Source: Tenericutes bacterium 4572_104
Lineage (GTDB): Bacteria; Bacillota_I; Bacilli_A; Izemoplasmatales; UBA5603
Assembly: GCA_002084435.1 (NCBI GenBank)
Contig: NBLG01000010.1
Coordinates: forward strand, 1-19,381
Reading direction: 5' to 3'
Length of the DNA stretch: 19,381 bases
A program made the position numbers and the translations under genes. The notes under the pieces were generated by a model. That model was not told the DNA's origin. It made no database searches and saw only the letters and a program-made list of their open reading frames with translations. Within the stretch, counting starts at the first letter, position 1. The number at the start of each line of letters is the position of its first letter. This document shows, in pieces, positions 1-8,865 of the stretch.

Positions 1-788
1 TTAACGAATTCTTGGGAAGCATCTATAACTTCATTCCTTTGATTTACAATTAGATACATTTCTCTTAAATTATCAAGGATAAATTCGTTTCTATTCATAG
101 TTATGATTAATTTTATATCTCTTATATAAACAACAAAATAAAACATTAAAATTAAGATTACAAATACAAGATATGTAGGGTCAACTGTGAATGTATATAT
201 AAATATATGTATTAAATTTAATGTAATCCCTATTATGATACCTCCAACCATAAAAAGAAAAGGAAAAATATCGCGATCTTTTTTAGCATTTTTATATAAA
301 TCGCTTAACAAATGAATAATAACATAAAGCAATATGCTATAACAAATAAATATATGAATGTAATAGAATATTCCAATATCCGCATGAATTATATCTAAAT
401 AAGTTAATGTACTACTTGGTTGTAAAATCCAAATTAATTGATGTAAGGCATTAGTATTAACGATAATTAATTCGATTATAGTAAAAGCTCCTAATATCCT
501 AAAATATATTTTACCTATATGTCTATTCAAATAGTTTTCTACAGCGATAAAAAACATTCCAATCAAAAAGAATATAATTGGATATAAATTTAACCCTAAA
601 TAGTATTGTATATATGGATTATTTACTAATAATCTAAGCCAAGTATGAATTGTCCAAAGAAACAAAGTTATTGTGACATATTTAAAATAATAATATTTTT
701 TATTTATATCAAATACCTTAATAATAGTCATTGGAAAAAAAGCCGCAAAGGAAACTGTAAATAACCCCATCCATATAAATATGTTCAT
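1..788 (-). CDS. Seven-helix membrane sensor with PAS start, partial (C-terminus beyond left edge)
   Basis: The frame is open from an ATG at 788 to the window edge (262 codons, no stop) and starts 4 bases after a good Shine-Dalgarno sequence (AGGTGGGG). The product has about seven hydrophobic helices in residues 1-215, in the manner of the N-terminal 7TM region of some histidine kinases and GGDEF proteins. A short charged linker follows, then a stretch (NLREMYLIVNQRNEVIDAS) that resembles the first strands of a PAS domain. The protein is therefore probably a membrane-bound receptor whose output domain (histidine kinase, diguanylate cyclase or other) lies outside the window. The upstream amidohydrolase gene ends 93 bases away and this gene has its own extended -10 promoter. 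The membrane topology is clear; the family name is a resemblance judged by eye and the signalling output is unknown. Confidence 0.72.
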   Translation of the reverse strand, partial: MNIFIWMGLFTVSFAAFFPMTIIKVFDINKKYYYFKYVTITLFLWTIHTWLRLLVNNPYIQYYLGLNLYPIIFFLIGMFFIAVENYLNRHIGKIYFRILGAFTIIELIIVNTNALHQLIWILQPSSTLTYLDIIHADIGIFYYIHIFICYSILLYVIIHLLSDLYKNAKKDRDIFPFLFMVGGIIIGITLNLIHIFIYTFTVDPTYLVFVILILMFYFVVYIRDIKLIITMNRNEFILDNLREMYLIVNQRNEVIDASQEFV

Positions 789-813
789 ATTACCCCACCT
801 TATATTATGAAAT

Positions 814-824
814 ATTATATCATA
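814..824 (-). promoter_or_regulatory. Extended -10 promoter of the 7TM sensor gene
   Basis: TATGATATAAT on the minus strand, 26 bases before the start codon at 788. It joins a TATAAT -10 to an upstream TG at the extended -10 spacing. No convincing -35 is seen 17 bases upstream, as expected for extended -10 promoters. The same 11-mer lies ahead of three other genes here. Confidence 0.6.
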
Positions 825-881
825 TTGAATATTAAAAATATAGAATTATTAAATATTCATTAATAAAATAACTAATAGCTT

Positions 882-2279
882 TTATTTTATCTTATTATAA
901 ACCAATATTCCATCAATGTATGTTTTTAATACATTTGTATTTAATAAATCATTTTTATTAAGTGGTCTATCTATTATTATATAATCACTTTCTTCTTGTT
1001 TATCTTCATAAATATAATGCAAATTATTTTTTGTATAACAATCTAAGGCTTCTTTTAATTCAAAAGCTTCTTCAAGTAAAAGCGGTTGAAGCTTGTTATT
1101 TTTTATGCTTTTTCTGTGAATTGCAGTATAGAGATTATAAAAAGGATTAATAGGTTCTATTGGTGAATCTGTACTAAAACCTACCTTTAAATCTAAATTA
1201 TACATTGTTTTAAATAAATATGATTCTTTATATCTTGATCCTATTCTTGATTTGACAATAGAAATATCTGTATTTAAAAATATTGGTTGAACAATAGCGC
1301 CTATATTCCATTCTTTCATTAATTTAATCTGTGATTTAGTCGCAAGTTGTGCGTGGATTAGAGCATGATGATGATTTTTTCTCTTTGTTATTTTAAGTGA
1401 TTTTATAATTGCGTTTATTGCTTGATTTATCGCCGCATCTCCAATAGCGTGAATAACAACATCCATACCAAAAGAGTCAGCTAGATATACTTTTTCAAAA
1501 AGTTCAATATCAGTATATAGTTTTATTCCAAGATTATTAGCATCATCCATATATGGTTCTCTTAACGCGGCTGTTTTACCACCTAAAGAACCATCAGCTA
1601 TAATTTTTAATGGCCCTAGTTTAAATTTAACAAAACGCTTATTAACATAACCTTTTTTTATAAAACTTCTGAGTTCATCAATTGAGATATTGACTTGTTC
1701 AGTTATCTTAACTTGTATAAGATTTTCTTTATACAATTCATTTATCACAGATATTATTTCTTCATATGATATTGGAAAAATACTAAAATCATCACTAGCT
1801 ACTGAAGTAATACCGTTCTCTAACATTATTTTGTTTGCTTTAATAAAATATTCTTTTAAATCATTTTTATTTGGAATCGGGATTTTATTGTAGATTAAAT
1901 CCATAGCCTTTTCTTTAAATATACCTGTATTTATATCAAAGGATCCTCCGTTTATTCCTTTATTATTATCTATTTTAGCGAGTTTTAACATCGCATCATT
2001 TACAACTAAGACATGTCCGCATATTCTTATTGCGATAACAGGTATTGTAAGAGAAACCTTATTCAAATCTGCTTTAGTTAAAAATTTTTTATAAATAAAT
2101 TCTTCTTGATTCCAGCCTTTACCAATGATTATAGTTTTTGATTGGCTTTTTTTTAATAAAGAAATAACTTCTTTTTTAGATTTAGCTTCTTCTAAAGATA
2201 TATTTGACTTAGTATATCCTAGACCTAACATATGAAGATGAGAATCAATAAAACCTGATAGTTTTGTAAGTTTACCCAT
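882..2279 (-). CDS. YtcJ-like metal-dependent amidohydrolase (Amidohydro_3 type)
   Basis: A 465-residue protein of the Amidohydro_3 group in the amidohydrolase superfamily, a TIM-barrel hydrolase of C-N bonds; the substrate cannot be told. Visible motifs in order: the metal-binding HxH (His14, His16 in GFIDSHLH), the family hallmark ADGSLGGKTAAL near residue 229, HAIGD with His277, LIHAQ with His309, and the catalytic-type Asp371 in GFSTDSP. All expected ligands are present, so it looks active. It is unusual at the N-terminus: relatives carry about 50 residues of beta-sandwich before the HxH strand, while here only 13 residues precede it and an in-frame TAG lies four codons upstream of the ATG, so no longer form is possible. 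The RBS AAAGGAG is about 12 bases from the ATG, rather far. The gene lies 46 bases after the alpha/beta hydrolase gene, with a terminator between them and no obvious promoter of its own. Confidence 0.85.
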   Translation of the reverse strand: MGKLTKLSGFIDSHLHMLGLGYTKSNISLEEAKSKKEVISLLKKSQSKTIIIGKGWNQEEFIYKKFLTKADLNKVSLTIPVIAIRICGHVLVVNDAMLKLAKIDNNKGINGGSFDINTGIFKEKAMDLIYNKIPIPNKNDLKEYFIKANKIMLENGITSVASDDFSIFPISYEEIISVINELYKENLIQVKITEQVNISIDELRSFIKKGYVNKRFVKFKLGPLKIIADGSLGGKTAALREPYMDDANNLGIKLYTDIELFEKVYLADSFGMDVVIHAIGDAAINQAINAIIKSLKITKRKNHHHALIHAQLATKSQIKLMKEWNIGAIVQPIFLNTDISIVKSRIGSRYKESYLFKTMYNLDLKVGFSTDSPIEPINPFYNLYTAIHRKSIKNNKLQPLLLEEAFELKEALDCYTKNNLHYIYEDKQEESDYIIIDRPLNKNDLLNTNVLKTYIDGILVYNKIK

Positions 2280-2302
2280 TTTAAATGACTACTCCTTTAT
2301 TG

Positions 2303-2337
2303 TTTTTTTAAAAAGAGGCGGATTACTAATCCACCTC
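2303..2337 (-). terminator. Terminator overlapping the 3' end of the alpha/beta hydrolase gene
   Basis: On the minus strand a 10-bp stem (GAGGTGGATT with AATCCGCCTC, one U-G wobble, 3-base loop) is followed by TTTTT. The 5' arm includes the last codons and stop (2326-2328) of the hydrolase gene. It ends 24 bases before the amidohydrolase start, so expression of that gene probably depends on read-through. Confidence 0.7.
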
Positions 2338-3300
2338 ATTAATATGTTGAGCACTTAGAAAATCAACTACATATGTTTGAATGTTATTAATTTCTCCCTC
2401 AGTTATATTAGTCAATCCATTATTCCCACTTAAAATTTTATAGTATTCATATTCAATATTATATTCATTTAATTTTGTTTCTAGCATATCGCTTTGATTT
2501 ATATTAACCAACGCATCATTGGTTCCATGAATAATCAATGTAGGGATTGTATCATTAGAAATATAAGATAATGGATCATATTGTTCTATCAATTCATAAT
2601 CTTCTTCAGTTAAATTATAAATATCAAATATTTCTCCATAGAATATATCTAAATCATTTTGTGTATCAATTAATTCTTGTGAAGTCATATGATTAATATC
2701 TTTAACATCACTCATCTTGGTAATCCCATAAAAATCTATTGCATATTTTACTTCAGCTGAAAAACTAACTAACTGAGAATCACCTAAGTATAATCCACTT
2801 GGGCTGTAGGCAACTGTTAGTGCTAGATAGGCTCCAGCATTTGTGCCATAAATCCCAAAATTGTTTGTGTCAAATTCATAATCTTCAGCTTTAGAATTTA
2901 TATATCTAATAGCGTCTTTAATATCTATTAGGTTTTCTGGAAAATGTGTATCTTCATCCAATAAGCGATAATTTAAAGAAATAATCGCATATCCAGAATC
3001 CAAAATAGCCCTTGTAACATATTCTCCAATATCTTTTGTAAGCCAAGATTTATCACCTTCAACAAAACTACCTCCATGTACATAAAAAATAACTGGCGTA
3101 GTTTCATAAACTTCTTTTGTAGGCATTAATATATCTAATGTAAGATTTTTATTGTCAATTGTTTTGTATACTACATCACTATTAGTAACAAGGGATTGAT
3201 ATAATATTTGGTTTCTGTCTATATTGCGATAAATAAAGAAAATAAAAAAGGCTATAATGATTGCGGCAAGTACAAATATAGAGAAAATGATTTTTTTCAT
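2326..3300 (-). CDS. Membrane-anchored alpha/beta hydrolase homologue lacking catalytic Ser and His
   Basis: A 324-residue protein with an N-terminal hydrophobic anchor (residues about 3-24) followed by an alpha/beta hydrolase domain of the esterase/lipase type, probably facing the outside. The oxyanion-hole motif HGGS is intact (residues 75-78), as is the acidic residue in IIHGTNDALV (Asp262). The nucleophile elbow, normally GxSxG, reads GTNAG with Asn154 in place of Ser. The C-terminal catalytic His, normally in a GxxHG-like turn, is replaced by Asn (SGNNG, Asn294). The fold is conserved end to end without frameshift, so this looks like a pseudoenzyme, perhaps a binding protein. The start is firm: AAAGGAGG lies 6 bases upstream and an extended -10 promoter precedes it. 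The stop is TAG inside a terminator stem. The family is clear; loss of activity is inferred from the missing triad residues. Confidence 0.8.
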   Translation of the reverse strand: MKKIIFSIFVLAAIIIAFFIFFIYRNIDRNQILYQSLVTNSDVVYKTIDNKNLTLDILMPTKEVYETTPVIFYVHGGSFVEGDKSWLTKDIGEYVTRAILDSGYAIISLNYRLLDEDTHFPENLIDIKDAIRYINSKAEDYEFDTNNFGIYGTNAGAYLALTVAYSPSGLYLGDSQLVSFSAEVKYAIDFYGITKMSDVKDINHMTSQELIDTQNDLDIFYGEIFDIYNLTEEDYELIEQYDPLSYISNDTIPTLIIHGTNDALVNINQSDMLETKLNEYNIEYEYYKILSGNNGLTNITEGEINNIQTYVVDFLSAQHINEVD

Positions 3301-3334
3301 AACTAGCCTCCTTTTTTTTGTGTTTTATAATAAT

Positions 3335-3345
3335 ATTATATCATA
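3335..3345 (-). promoter_or_regulatory. Extended -10 promoter of the alpha/beta hydrolase gene
   Basis: TATGATATAAT on the minus strand, 35 bases upstream of the start codon. It is identical to the element before the 7TM sensor, PAP2 and holA genes. The -35 region is only a weak match. Confidence 0.6.
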
Positions 3346-3381
3346 ATAAATCTAATCTTAAAATCCCATATAGAAGAAATT

Positions 3382-3420
3382 AGGTGAAATAGGCGAATCA
3401 TAATGACTCACCTATTTACC
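3382..3420 (-). terminator. Long hairpin after the second ABC exporter gene, probable terminator
   Basis: The minus-strand transcript can form a stem of about 18-19 bp with one bulged base and two G-U pairs, joining AGGTAAATAGG at the stop codon to CCTATTTCACCT downstream, with a tiny loop. It overlaps the TAA stop at 3416. The following sequence (AATTTCTTCT) is pyrimidine-rich but lacks a clean U-tract, so it may be a terminator or an mRNA-stabilising 3' hairpin. Confidence 0.5.
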
Positions 3421-5266
3421 TCAATGACAATTTAAGCATTTCTTCAGAATATTGATTTGTATATAATTTATAGTAAGCTCCCTGTTTCTTAATTAATTCA
3501 TGATGTGTTCCCTGTTCTATTATTTTACCGTTATCCAATACAAGTATTCTATCACTATGGACAATTGTGGATAATCTATGTGCAACAATAAAATTAGTTC
3601 TTCCTTTTAATAGTTTATTTATAGCTATTTGTATCGCAGCTTCTGTTTCAGTATCTACTGAACTCGTAGCTTCATCCAATATTAAAATTCTTGGATTTGA
3701 TAAAATAGCACGGGCAAAACTAACAAGCTGTTTTTGTCCTACTGAAAGTCTAGATCCTCCCTCGCCACATTCAGTATCATATCCATTTTCAAATTTCATA
3801 ATGAATTCATGAGCTTCTACTGCCTTAGCTGCGGCAATAACTTCTTCATCAGTTGCGTCCAAGCGTCCATAACGAATATTTTCTAAAACACTACCACTAA
3901 ATAGATGTGGATCTTGTAAAACATAACCTAGATTTGAATGTAGCCAAGACATAGATCTTTTTCTATAATCTACATTATCAATTAATATTTCTCCTTTTGT
4001 CGGTTCATAAAATCTTGCGAGCAAATTAACAATAGTGGTTTTCCCAGCTCCAGTATGACCTACTAGGGCAATGGACTCCCCTGCTTTAACTTTTAAATTG
4101 AAGTCTTTAAGAATCTCTTCACCAACTTGATATCTAAAACTCACATTTCTAAATTCAACATCACCTTTAATTTTTTCAAAATTTTCATGTTTATAATCAA
4201 ATAATGATCCGTATTTTTCTATAACTTCAGGAGAATCTGTAATATCAGGTTTGGTCTCAATCAAAGAAACAATTCTTTCCGCAGAAGCTTGAGCTTGTTG
4301 GAAATTCGCATAAATCATTGCGACATTATTAACAGGTTCAAAGAATTGCCAAACATAATTCGTGAATAAATATAGTGTACCTATTGAAAGCCCTATATTA
4401 ATAACCAAACTTCCACCAACTACATAAACCAAGGCGACTCCTACTGAAATCAAAAATAACATTGAAGGAAAATATAATCCTTGAATCATCGCAGCTCTAA
4501 TTGATTGTGTGCGCATGTCAAATGTTAAATCATTGAATCCATCGAAATTATTTTCTTCTAAAACAAGAGTTTTAGTAGTTAAAGCTCCTGTTATACCTTC
4601 ATTATAAGCCCCCGTAATCTTGGAATTAATCTTTCTAATTGAACGATAAGCTTTTAAAATATGTTTGCGAAAATAAATAGATACCGCTGTCATTAATGGC
4701 ACTACAGAAATAGTAACCAAGGCTAATGTTGGGTTAATTATAAACATAACGATTACTAAAATCACCATGAGAAACAATCCCCATGTTATATCAATTAGTC
4801 CCCAAGATAATAATTCACTTAAATTTCTTGAATCAGAAGTCATTCTCGCCATTATCCATCCAACTCTTGTTCTATCATAGTATGAGAATGGTAATTCTTG
4901 TAAATGATAAAAAGCACTTTTTCTAATATTATAAGCTAATTCAGTTTGTATTTTTCCTGCATATCTAATAAATAAAAATACCATTGATGCTTGGATAACC
5001 ATAAATATTAAATAAAGGCCAATAAATAATTTTAATTTTGATAAATCTTGAGTACCATTAACTATATTAGGAGTAATGATATCATCTATGGTAAATCTAG
5101 CAATGTATGGATAAATTACATCAGTAGCAGCTAATATCAACATACATAAAACAGCTAAAATAACATATTTTTTTAAAGGCTTCATATAGGAAAAAATCTT
5201 TTTCCATACATTCCAGTCAATTTTACGAGAGGTGAATTCTTCTTCATCATGTAAAAAATCATTCAT
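3416..5266 (-). CDS. Heterodimeric ABC exporter, subunit with catalytic Walker B (BmrD/TM288-like)
   Basis: A half-transporter of 616 residues: six membrane helices in the first 310 residues, then a nucleotide-binding domain with Walker A GHTGAGKTT (near 402), signature LSVGQ (near 507), Walker B ILDEATSSVD with the catalytic Glu, and the H-loop His in VAHRLST. The signature departs from LSGGQ. In TM287/288-type and Bacillus BmrC/BmrD-type exporters, the subunit with the intact Walker B carries the altered signature, and this gene fits that role. I chose ATG 5266 over an in-frame GTG at 5275 because AGGTG is 6 bases before the ATG and only 3-4 bases of spacing would remain for the GTG. The gene overlaps the stop of its partner by 8 bases, so the two are translationally coupled. 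It probably exports drugs, lipids or peptides; the substrate cannot be read from the sequence. Confidence 0.88.
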   Translation of the reverse strand: MNDFLHDEEEFTSRKIDWNVWKKIFSYMKPLKKYVILAVLCMLILAATDVIYPYIARFTIDDIITPNIVNGTQDLSKLKLFIGLYLIFMVIQASMVFLFIRYAGKIQTELAYNIRKSAFYHLQELPFSYYDRTRVGWIMARMTSDSRNLSELLSWGLIDITWGLFLMVILVIVMFIINPTLALVTISVVPLMTAVSIYFRKHILKAYRSIRKINSKITGAYNEGITGALTTKTLVLEENNFDGFNDLTFDMRTQSIRAAMIQGLYFPSMLFLISVGVALVYVVGGSLVINIGLSIGTLYLFTNYVWQFFEPVNNVAMIYANFQQAQASAERIVSLIETKPDITDSPEVIEKYGSLFDYKHENFEKIKGDVEFRNVSFRYQVGEEILKDFNLKVKAGESIALVGHTGAGKTTIVNLLARFYEPTKGEILIDNVDYRKRSMSWLHSNLGYVLQDPHLFSGSVLENIRYGRLDATDEEVIAAAKAVEAHEFIMKFENGYDTECGEGGSRLSVGQKQLVSFARAILSNPRILILDEATSSVDTETEAAIQIAINKLLKGRTNFIVAHRLSTIVHSDRILVLDNGKIIEQGTHHELIKKQGAYYKLYTNQYSEEMLKLSLR

Positions 5267-7109
5267 CTTTATCACCTACCTCTAATTGAAAATCAATACG
5301 AGATTGAGTTTCCCAAATATTTTTATACATTCCTTTTCTTTTAATTAATTCATCATGACTTCCAGATTCTTTTATTTTTCCATTTTCTAAAACGATAATT
5401 TTGTCAGCTTCTTTTGCGGTAGTAATTCTATGAGTAATAATAAATACTGTAGAATCTTTCCATTCTTTATTTAAAGCTCTTCTAATTTGGATATCAGTTT
5501 CAGTATCTACAGCACTTAAACTATCATCAAATATTAATATTGGTTTTGGTTTTAAAAGCATTCTAGCTATGGCAACTCGTTGTTTTTGGCCACCTGATAA
5601 AGTAACTCCTCTTTCACCAACTAAAGTTTTATATCCATTTTCAAAATTAATTATATCATCATGAACAGCCGCAATTCTCGCAACAGATTCTACTCTATCA
5701 TTTGAAATATTTTTATCAGCTATCGAAATATTTTCTTCTACAGTTTTTGAGAATAAGAAAGGCTCTTGTAATATAAATCCTACATGTTCTCTTAAATAAT
5801 GTTTTTCTATATTTTTAACAGGTGTTCCATCGATTAATATTTCTCCTTTTTGGTAATCCAATAATCTAACCATTAAATTCATCAATGTTGATTTACCAGA
5901 TCCAGTTTTACCAATAATTGCGATAGTTTTTCCTTTTTTGACTTCAAAACTGACATCTATAATTTGATCTTCTATCGAATCATTAAATTTAAATGATACA
6001 TGTTTAAATGAAACATTTCCTTTTATTTCAGGTTTTAGGTTTGGCTCTGTATCATCATATTCATCTTCATTGTCAATTATTTTTGTTAAACGCCATACAG
6101 CTACTGTTGATTTAGAAAAATCTCCTACTAAACGTCCAAGTTGCCTCATAGGCCATATTATATTACCTGCATAAGCTAAAAAGGCTGTATAAACACCTAA
6201 GGTTATAGTTCCGTTTGATGCATAAATAATACCAAATACAGCAATCAAACAAAATTGGGCAAAGCTGATAAAATCAGTAGATGACCAAAAAATAGACATT
6301 TTTTTAATTAAATTATAATCAGAATCAGTAAATTTACGATTAAGATTATCGAATTTTTTTACTTCATAAGGTTCATTAGCAAATGCTTTGACAACTCTAG
6401 ATCCAGAAACATTTTCTTGAACGTGTGTTGTCATCTTACCTTCATTAGCTTCAATAACAGTAAACATTTTTTCAACTTTTCTAAAATAATAAACAGCTAT
6501 TGAAAGTAAAATAGGCGCTATTATCAAAGACACAAAAGTCAAATCTGTGTTTAATTTTGACATCTGCCAAATCGATAATCCTACTAATAAAACTAAACGC
6601 ATTACTTCAACTATTCTTTCCGAAATAAAACGCTTATAAGCTTCTACATCAGTAGTACATCTTTGAATTAAATCTCCAGTTTCTGAATGTGTATGAAAAT
6701 AATAATCTGCATTTTGTAATTTTCTATATAATCTATTTCTTAAATTAAAGGCTACCGTTTCACCAAAATATCCAGATGACCATCTTCTAAGAAAAATAAA
6801 TACAGCTCTAAATATAGCTAAAGCAACAATCATACCAGCAGCTAGCAATAATTCATGTATTTTAGTATCGCCCACCAATAAATTAGCTAAAAATGTAGGC
6901 AATTTAGATTCGCCTGCATTGGCTGGTAAAATAACATCTATGATGTGTTGACCAAATAGTGGTAATAATGTTCTTGCATATGATACAAAATATAAAAAAC
7001 TAAAAGACAAAATTAGAAAAGGCCAATAAGGACCCATCCATTTAAACATTGTCAAGAATAGCTTAAATATCTGTTTTTTAGGTTGATTAATTTGTTTTGT
7101 TTTTTCCAT
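5259..7109 (-). CDS. Heterodimeric ABC exporter, subunit with degenerate Walker B (BmrC/TM287-like)
   Basis: A 616-residue ABC half-transporter with an N-terminal six-helix membrane domain and a C-terminal ATPase domain: Walker A GKTGSGKST (near 400), canonical signature LSGGQKQR (near 503), Walker B IFDDSLSAVD and H-loop His in ITHRITT. The second acidic residue of Walker B, the catalytic Glu of active sites, is Asp here. This is the hallmark of the degenerate site in heterodimeric exporters such as TM287/288 and LmrCD, so it should pair with the next gene. The start is supported by GAGGGGGTG about 8 bases upstream of ATG. The stop is TGA, evidence for the standard genetic code. The gene lies 33 bases after argS without a terminator, suggesting an argS-exporter transcription unit. 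Confidence 0.88.
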   Translation of the reverse strand: MEKTKQINQPKKQIFKLFLTMFKWMGPYWPFLILSFSFLYFVSYARTLLPLFGQHIIDVILPANAGESKLPTFLANLLVGDTKIHELLLAAGMIVALAIFRAVFIFLRRWSSGYFGETVAFNLRNRLYRKLQNADYYFHTHSETGDLIQRCTTDVEAYKRFISERIVEVMRLVLLVGLSIWQMSKLNTDLTFVSLIIAPILLSIAVYYFRKVEKMFTVIEANEGKMTTHVQENVSGSRVVKAFANEPYEVKKFDNLNRKFTDSDYNLIKKMSIFWSSTDFISFAQFCLIAVFGIIYASNGTITLGVYTAFLAYAGNIIWPMRQLGRLVGDFSKSTVAVWRLTKIIDNEDEYDDTEPNLKPEIKGNVSFKHVSFKFNDSIEDQIIDVSFEVKKGKTIAIIGKTGSGKSTLMNLMVRLLDYQKGEILIDGTPVKNIEKHYLREHVGFILQEPFLFSKTVEENISIADKNISNDRVESVARIAAVHDDIINFENGYKTLVGERGVTLSGGQKQRVAIARMLLKPKPILIFDDSLSAVDTETDIQIRRALNKEWKDSTVFIITHRITTAKEADKIIVLENGKIKESGSHDELIKRKGMYKNIWETQSRIDFQLEVGDKDE

Positions 7110-7142
7110 ATCAAATCACCCCCTCAAAGATATGGACTCTGT

Positions 7143-8846
7143 CTACATTTTTGAAATGACCTGCATTCCAAGCAATTTCATTCCATCATTTAAAACATCT
7201 TTTGTCATTTTTAAAAGATGAAGTTTAGTATATCTTTCTATAGGATCTTCAACTATAACTTTTTCTTTCGCATAAAAACTATTAAATAAACTAGCTAAAT
7301 TTAAAAGGTATTTGGCTAATATTGAAGGAGCATATTCTTCTTTTGTTTTTACTATAATATCTTCATACATACTTATATTTTTAATAATATCAAAACAATG
7401 TTCACCTTCATATAAATTATAGTCAATTTCAGTTTTAACGTCTTTAGCTAAATCTAAAATAGATTGAATTCTAACTGATGTATATTGAAGATAAGGTCCG
7501 GTTTGTCCAACAAAGTTAACCATATCTTCTAAATCAAATTCAAAATCATTTGTACGATAATTTTTTAAATCATTAAAGATAATTGCGCTAACTCCTATTT
7601 TTTCAGATATCTTTTCTTTATCTTCTAAGTCAGGATTTTTTTCATTAATATATTTTAAACTTAAACGGCTAGCTTCATGTAAAACATCTTCAAGTTTTAC
7701 TATTTTACCTTTTCTCGTGGACATTTTTCTACCATCTTGCAAAACAAGTCCAAAATTAATATGATGAATATCTTTGGCAAAATCATATCCCATTTTACTT
7801 ACAACTTTTTTTAACTGTATAAAATGCAATTTTTGTTCATTACCAACAACATATAATACTTCATCAAAATTATAGGTGTTTTTGCGATAGAACAAAGCGG
7901 CTAAATCCCTTGTGATATAAAGTGTTGATCCATCAGATTTTTGAATTAAGGCCGGTGGTATATCATCACCCAAATCCACAATCATTGCGCCTTGATCTTT
8001 TTTTAATAAATTCTTTTCTTTTAATTCATCAATAACTTTTTGCATTTTATCATTATAAAATGCTTCTCCATTATAAGAATCAAATGAAACTCCTAATAAT
8101 TTATAGACTTTCATATATTCTTTAAGAGATTCTTCTCTAATATATTCCCATAAAGCAACATATTCTTCTTTTCCTTGTTCTAGTTCTTTAAAGATTTTTC
8201 TCGCTTCAACCTCTAAATTAGGTTCTTTTTTAGCGCGTTCATTAAATTCAACATAGAGTTTTACAAGTTCAGATACAGGATTTTTTCTAACTGCATCCTT
8301 ATCACCCCAATTTAAGTAAGCATAGATAATCTTTCCAAATTGAGTCCCAAAATCACCTAAATGATTTATGCGAACAACCTTGTATCCACATTTCTCTAAT
8401 ATGTTCCCTAAGCTATGTCCTATTATCGTAGAGCGTAAATGCCCAATAGAAAATGGTTTTGCGATATTAGGAGAAGAATAATCAATACAAACTGTTAAAT
8501 TATCTCCTATATGACTTCTTCCATAATCAGTACTGTTATCATAATCTTCAATAACTAGTTTTGAATATTTGGCTCTATCAAGTGTAATATTAATAAACCC
8601 TGATATGCTTTCTATTTTCTTAAAATATATGTTTTCCTTAATTAATTTTAATTCATTTTTAATAATATCAACTATCATAGGAAGAGGTTTTCTAACAGCT
8701 TTAACAACAGAAAAAACAGGGATTGACAAATCTCCAAGGCCAGCCTTTTTCGGTTCTTCGACAACTACCAATAAATCCTGGTTAAATCTTTCTTTTAATT
8801 TCAACTCTAATTCTTCTTTTATACGCATTTTCATATTGTTTAGCAT
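7143..8846 (-). CDS. argS: Arginyl-tRNA synthetase
   Basis: Class I synthetase charging tRNA-Arg, 567 residues, a normal length. The N-terminal additional domain (about 1-110) precedes the catalytic Rossmann fold with SSPNIAKPFSIGHLRST (near 125-140), in which the HIGH motif reads SIGH. The KMSKS counterpart is GRKMSTRKG near residue 372. The C-terminal helical anticodon-binding DALR domain starts around GPYLQYTSVRIQSIL. The start is firm: AGAGGAGGT lies 7 bases before ATG, with an extended -10 (TGCTACAAT) just upstream. The stop is TAG. The two ABC exporter genes follow within 33 bases. The synthetase identification is secure. Confidence 0.97.
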   Translation of the reverse strand: MLNNMKMRIKEELELKLKERFNQDLLVVVEEPKKAGLGDLSIPVFSVVKAVRKPLPMIVDIIKNELKLIKENIYFKKIESISGFINITLDRAKYSKLVIEDYDNSTDYGRSHIGDNLTVCIDYSSPNIAKPFSIGHLRSTIIGHSLGNILEKCGYKVVRINHLGDFGTQFGKIIYAYLNWGDKDAVRKNPVSELVKLYVEFNERAKKEPNLEVEARKIFKELEQGKEEYVALWEYIREESLKEYMKVYKLLGVSFDSYNGEAFYNDKMQKVIDELKEKNLLKKDQGAMIVDLGDDIPPALIQKSDGSTLYITRDLAALFYRKNTYNFDEVLYVVGNEQKLHFIQLKKVVSKMGYDFAKDIHHINFGLVLQDGRKMSTRKGKIVKLEDVLHEASRLSLKYINEKNPDLEDKEKISEKIGVSAIIFNDLKNYRTNDFEFDLEDMVNFVGQTGPYLQYTSVRIQSILDLAKDVKTEIDYNLYEGEHCFDIIKNISMYEDIIVKTKEEYAPSILAKYLLNLASLFNSFYAKEKVIVEDPIERYTKLHLLKMTKDVLNDGMKLLGMQVISKM

Positions 8847-8865
8847 AATAAATACCTCCTCTATT

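Noticed and set aside
843..885. AT-only hairpins after the amidohydrolase gene as a terminator
   Set aside because: Stems such as TTATTAA/TTAATAA are purely A-T and expected by chance in this composition; there is no U-tract with a stable stem.
5259..5261. Recoding of TGA as Trp (Mycoplasma-type code)
   Set aside because: TGA occurs as the natural end of two genes just at the start of the next ORF (5259-5261 and 14753-14755), and the Trp codons checked in conserved positions are TGG.
5264..5275. GTG 5275 as start of the second exporter gene
   Set aside because: The ATG at 5266 has better RBS spacing (AGGTG plus 6 bases) and gives the common stop/start overlap.
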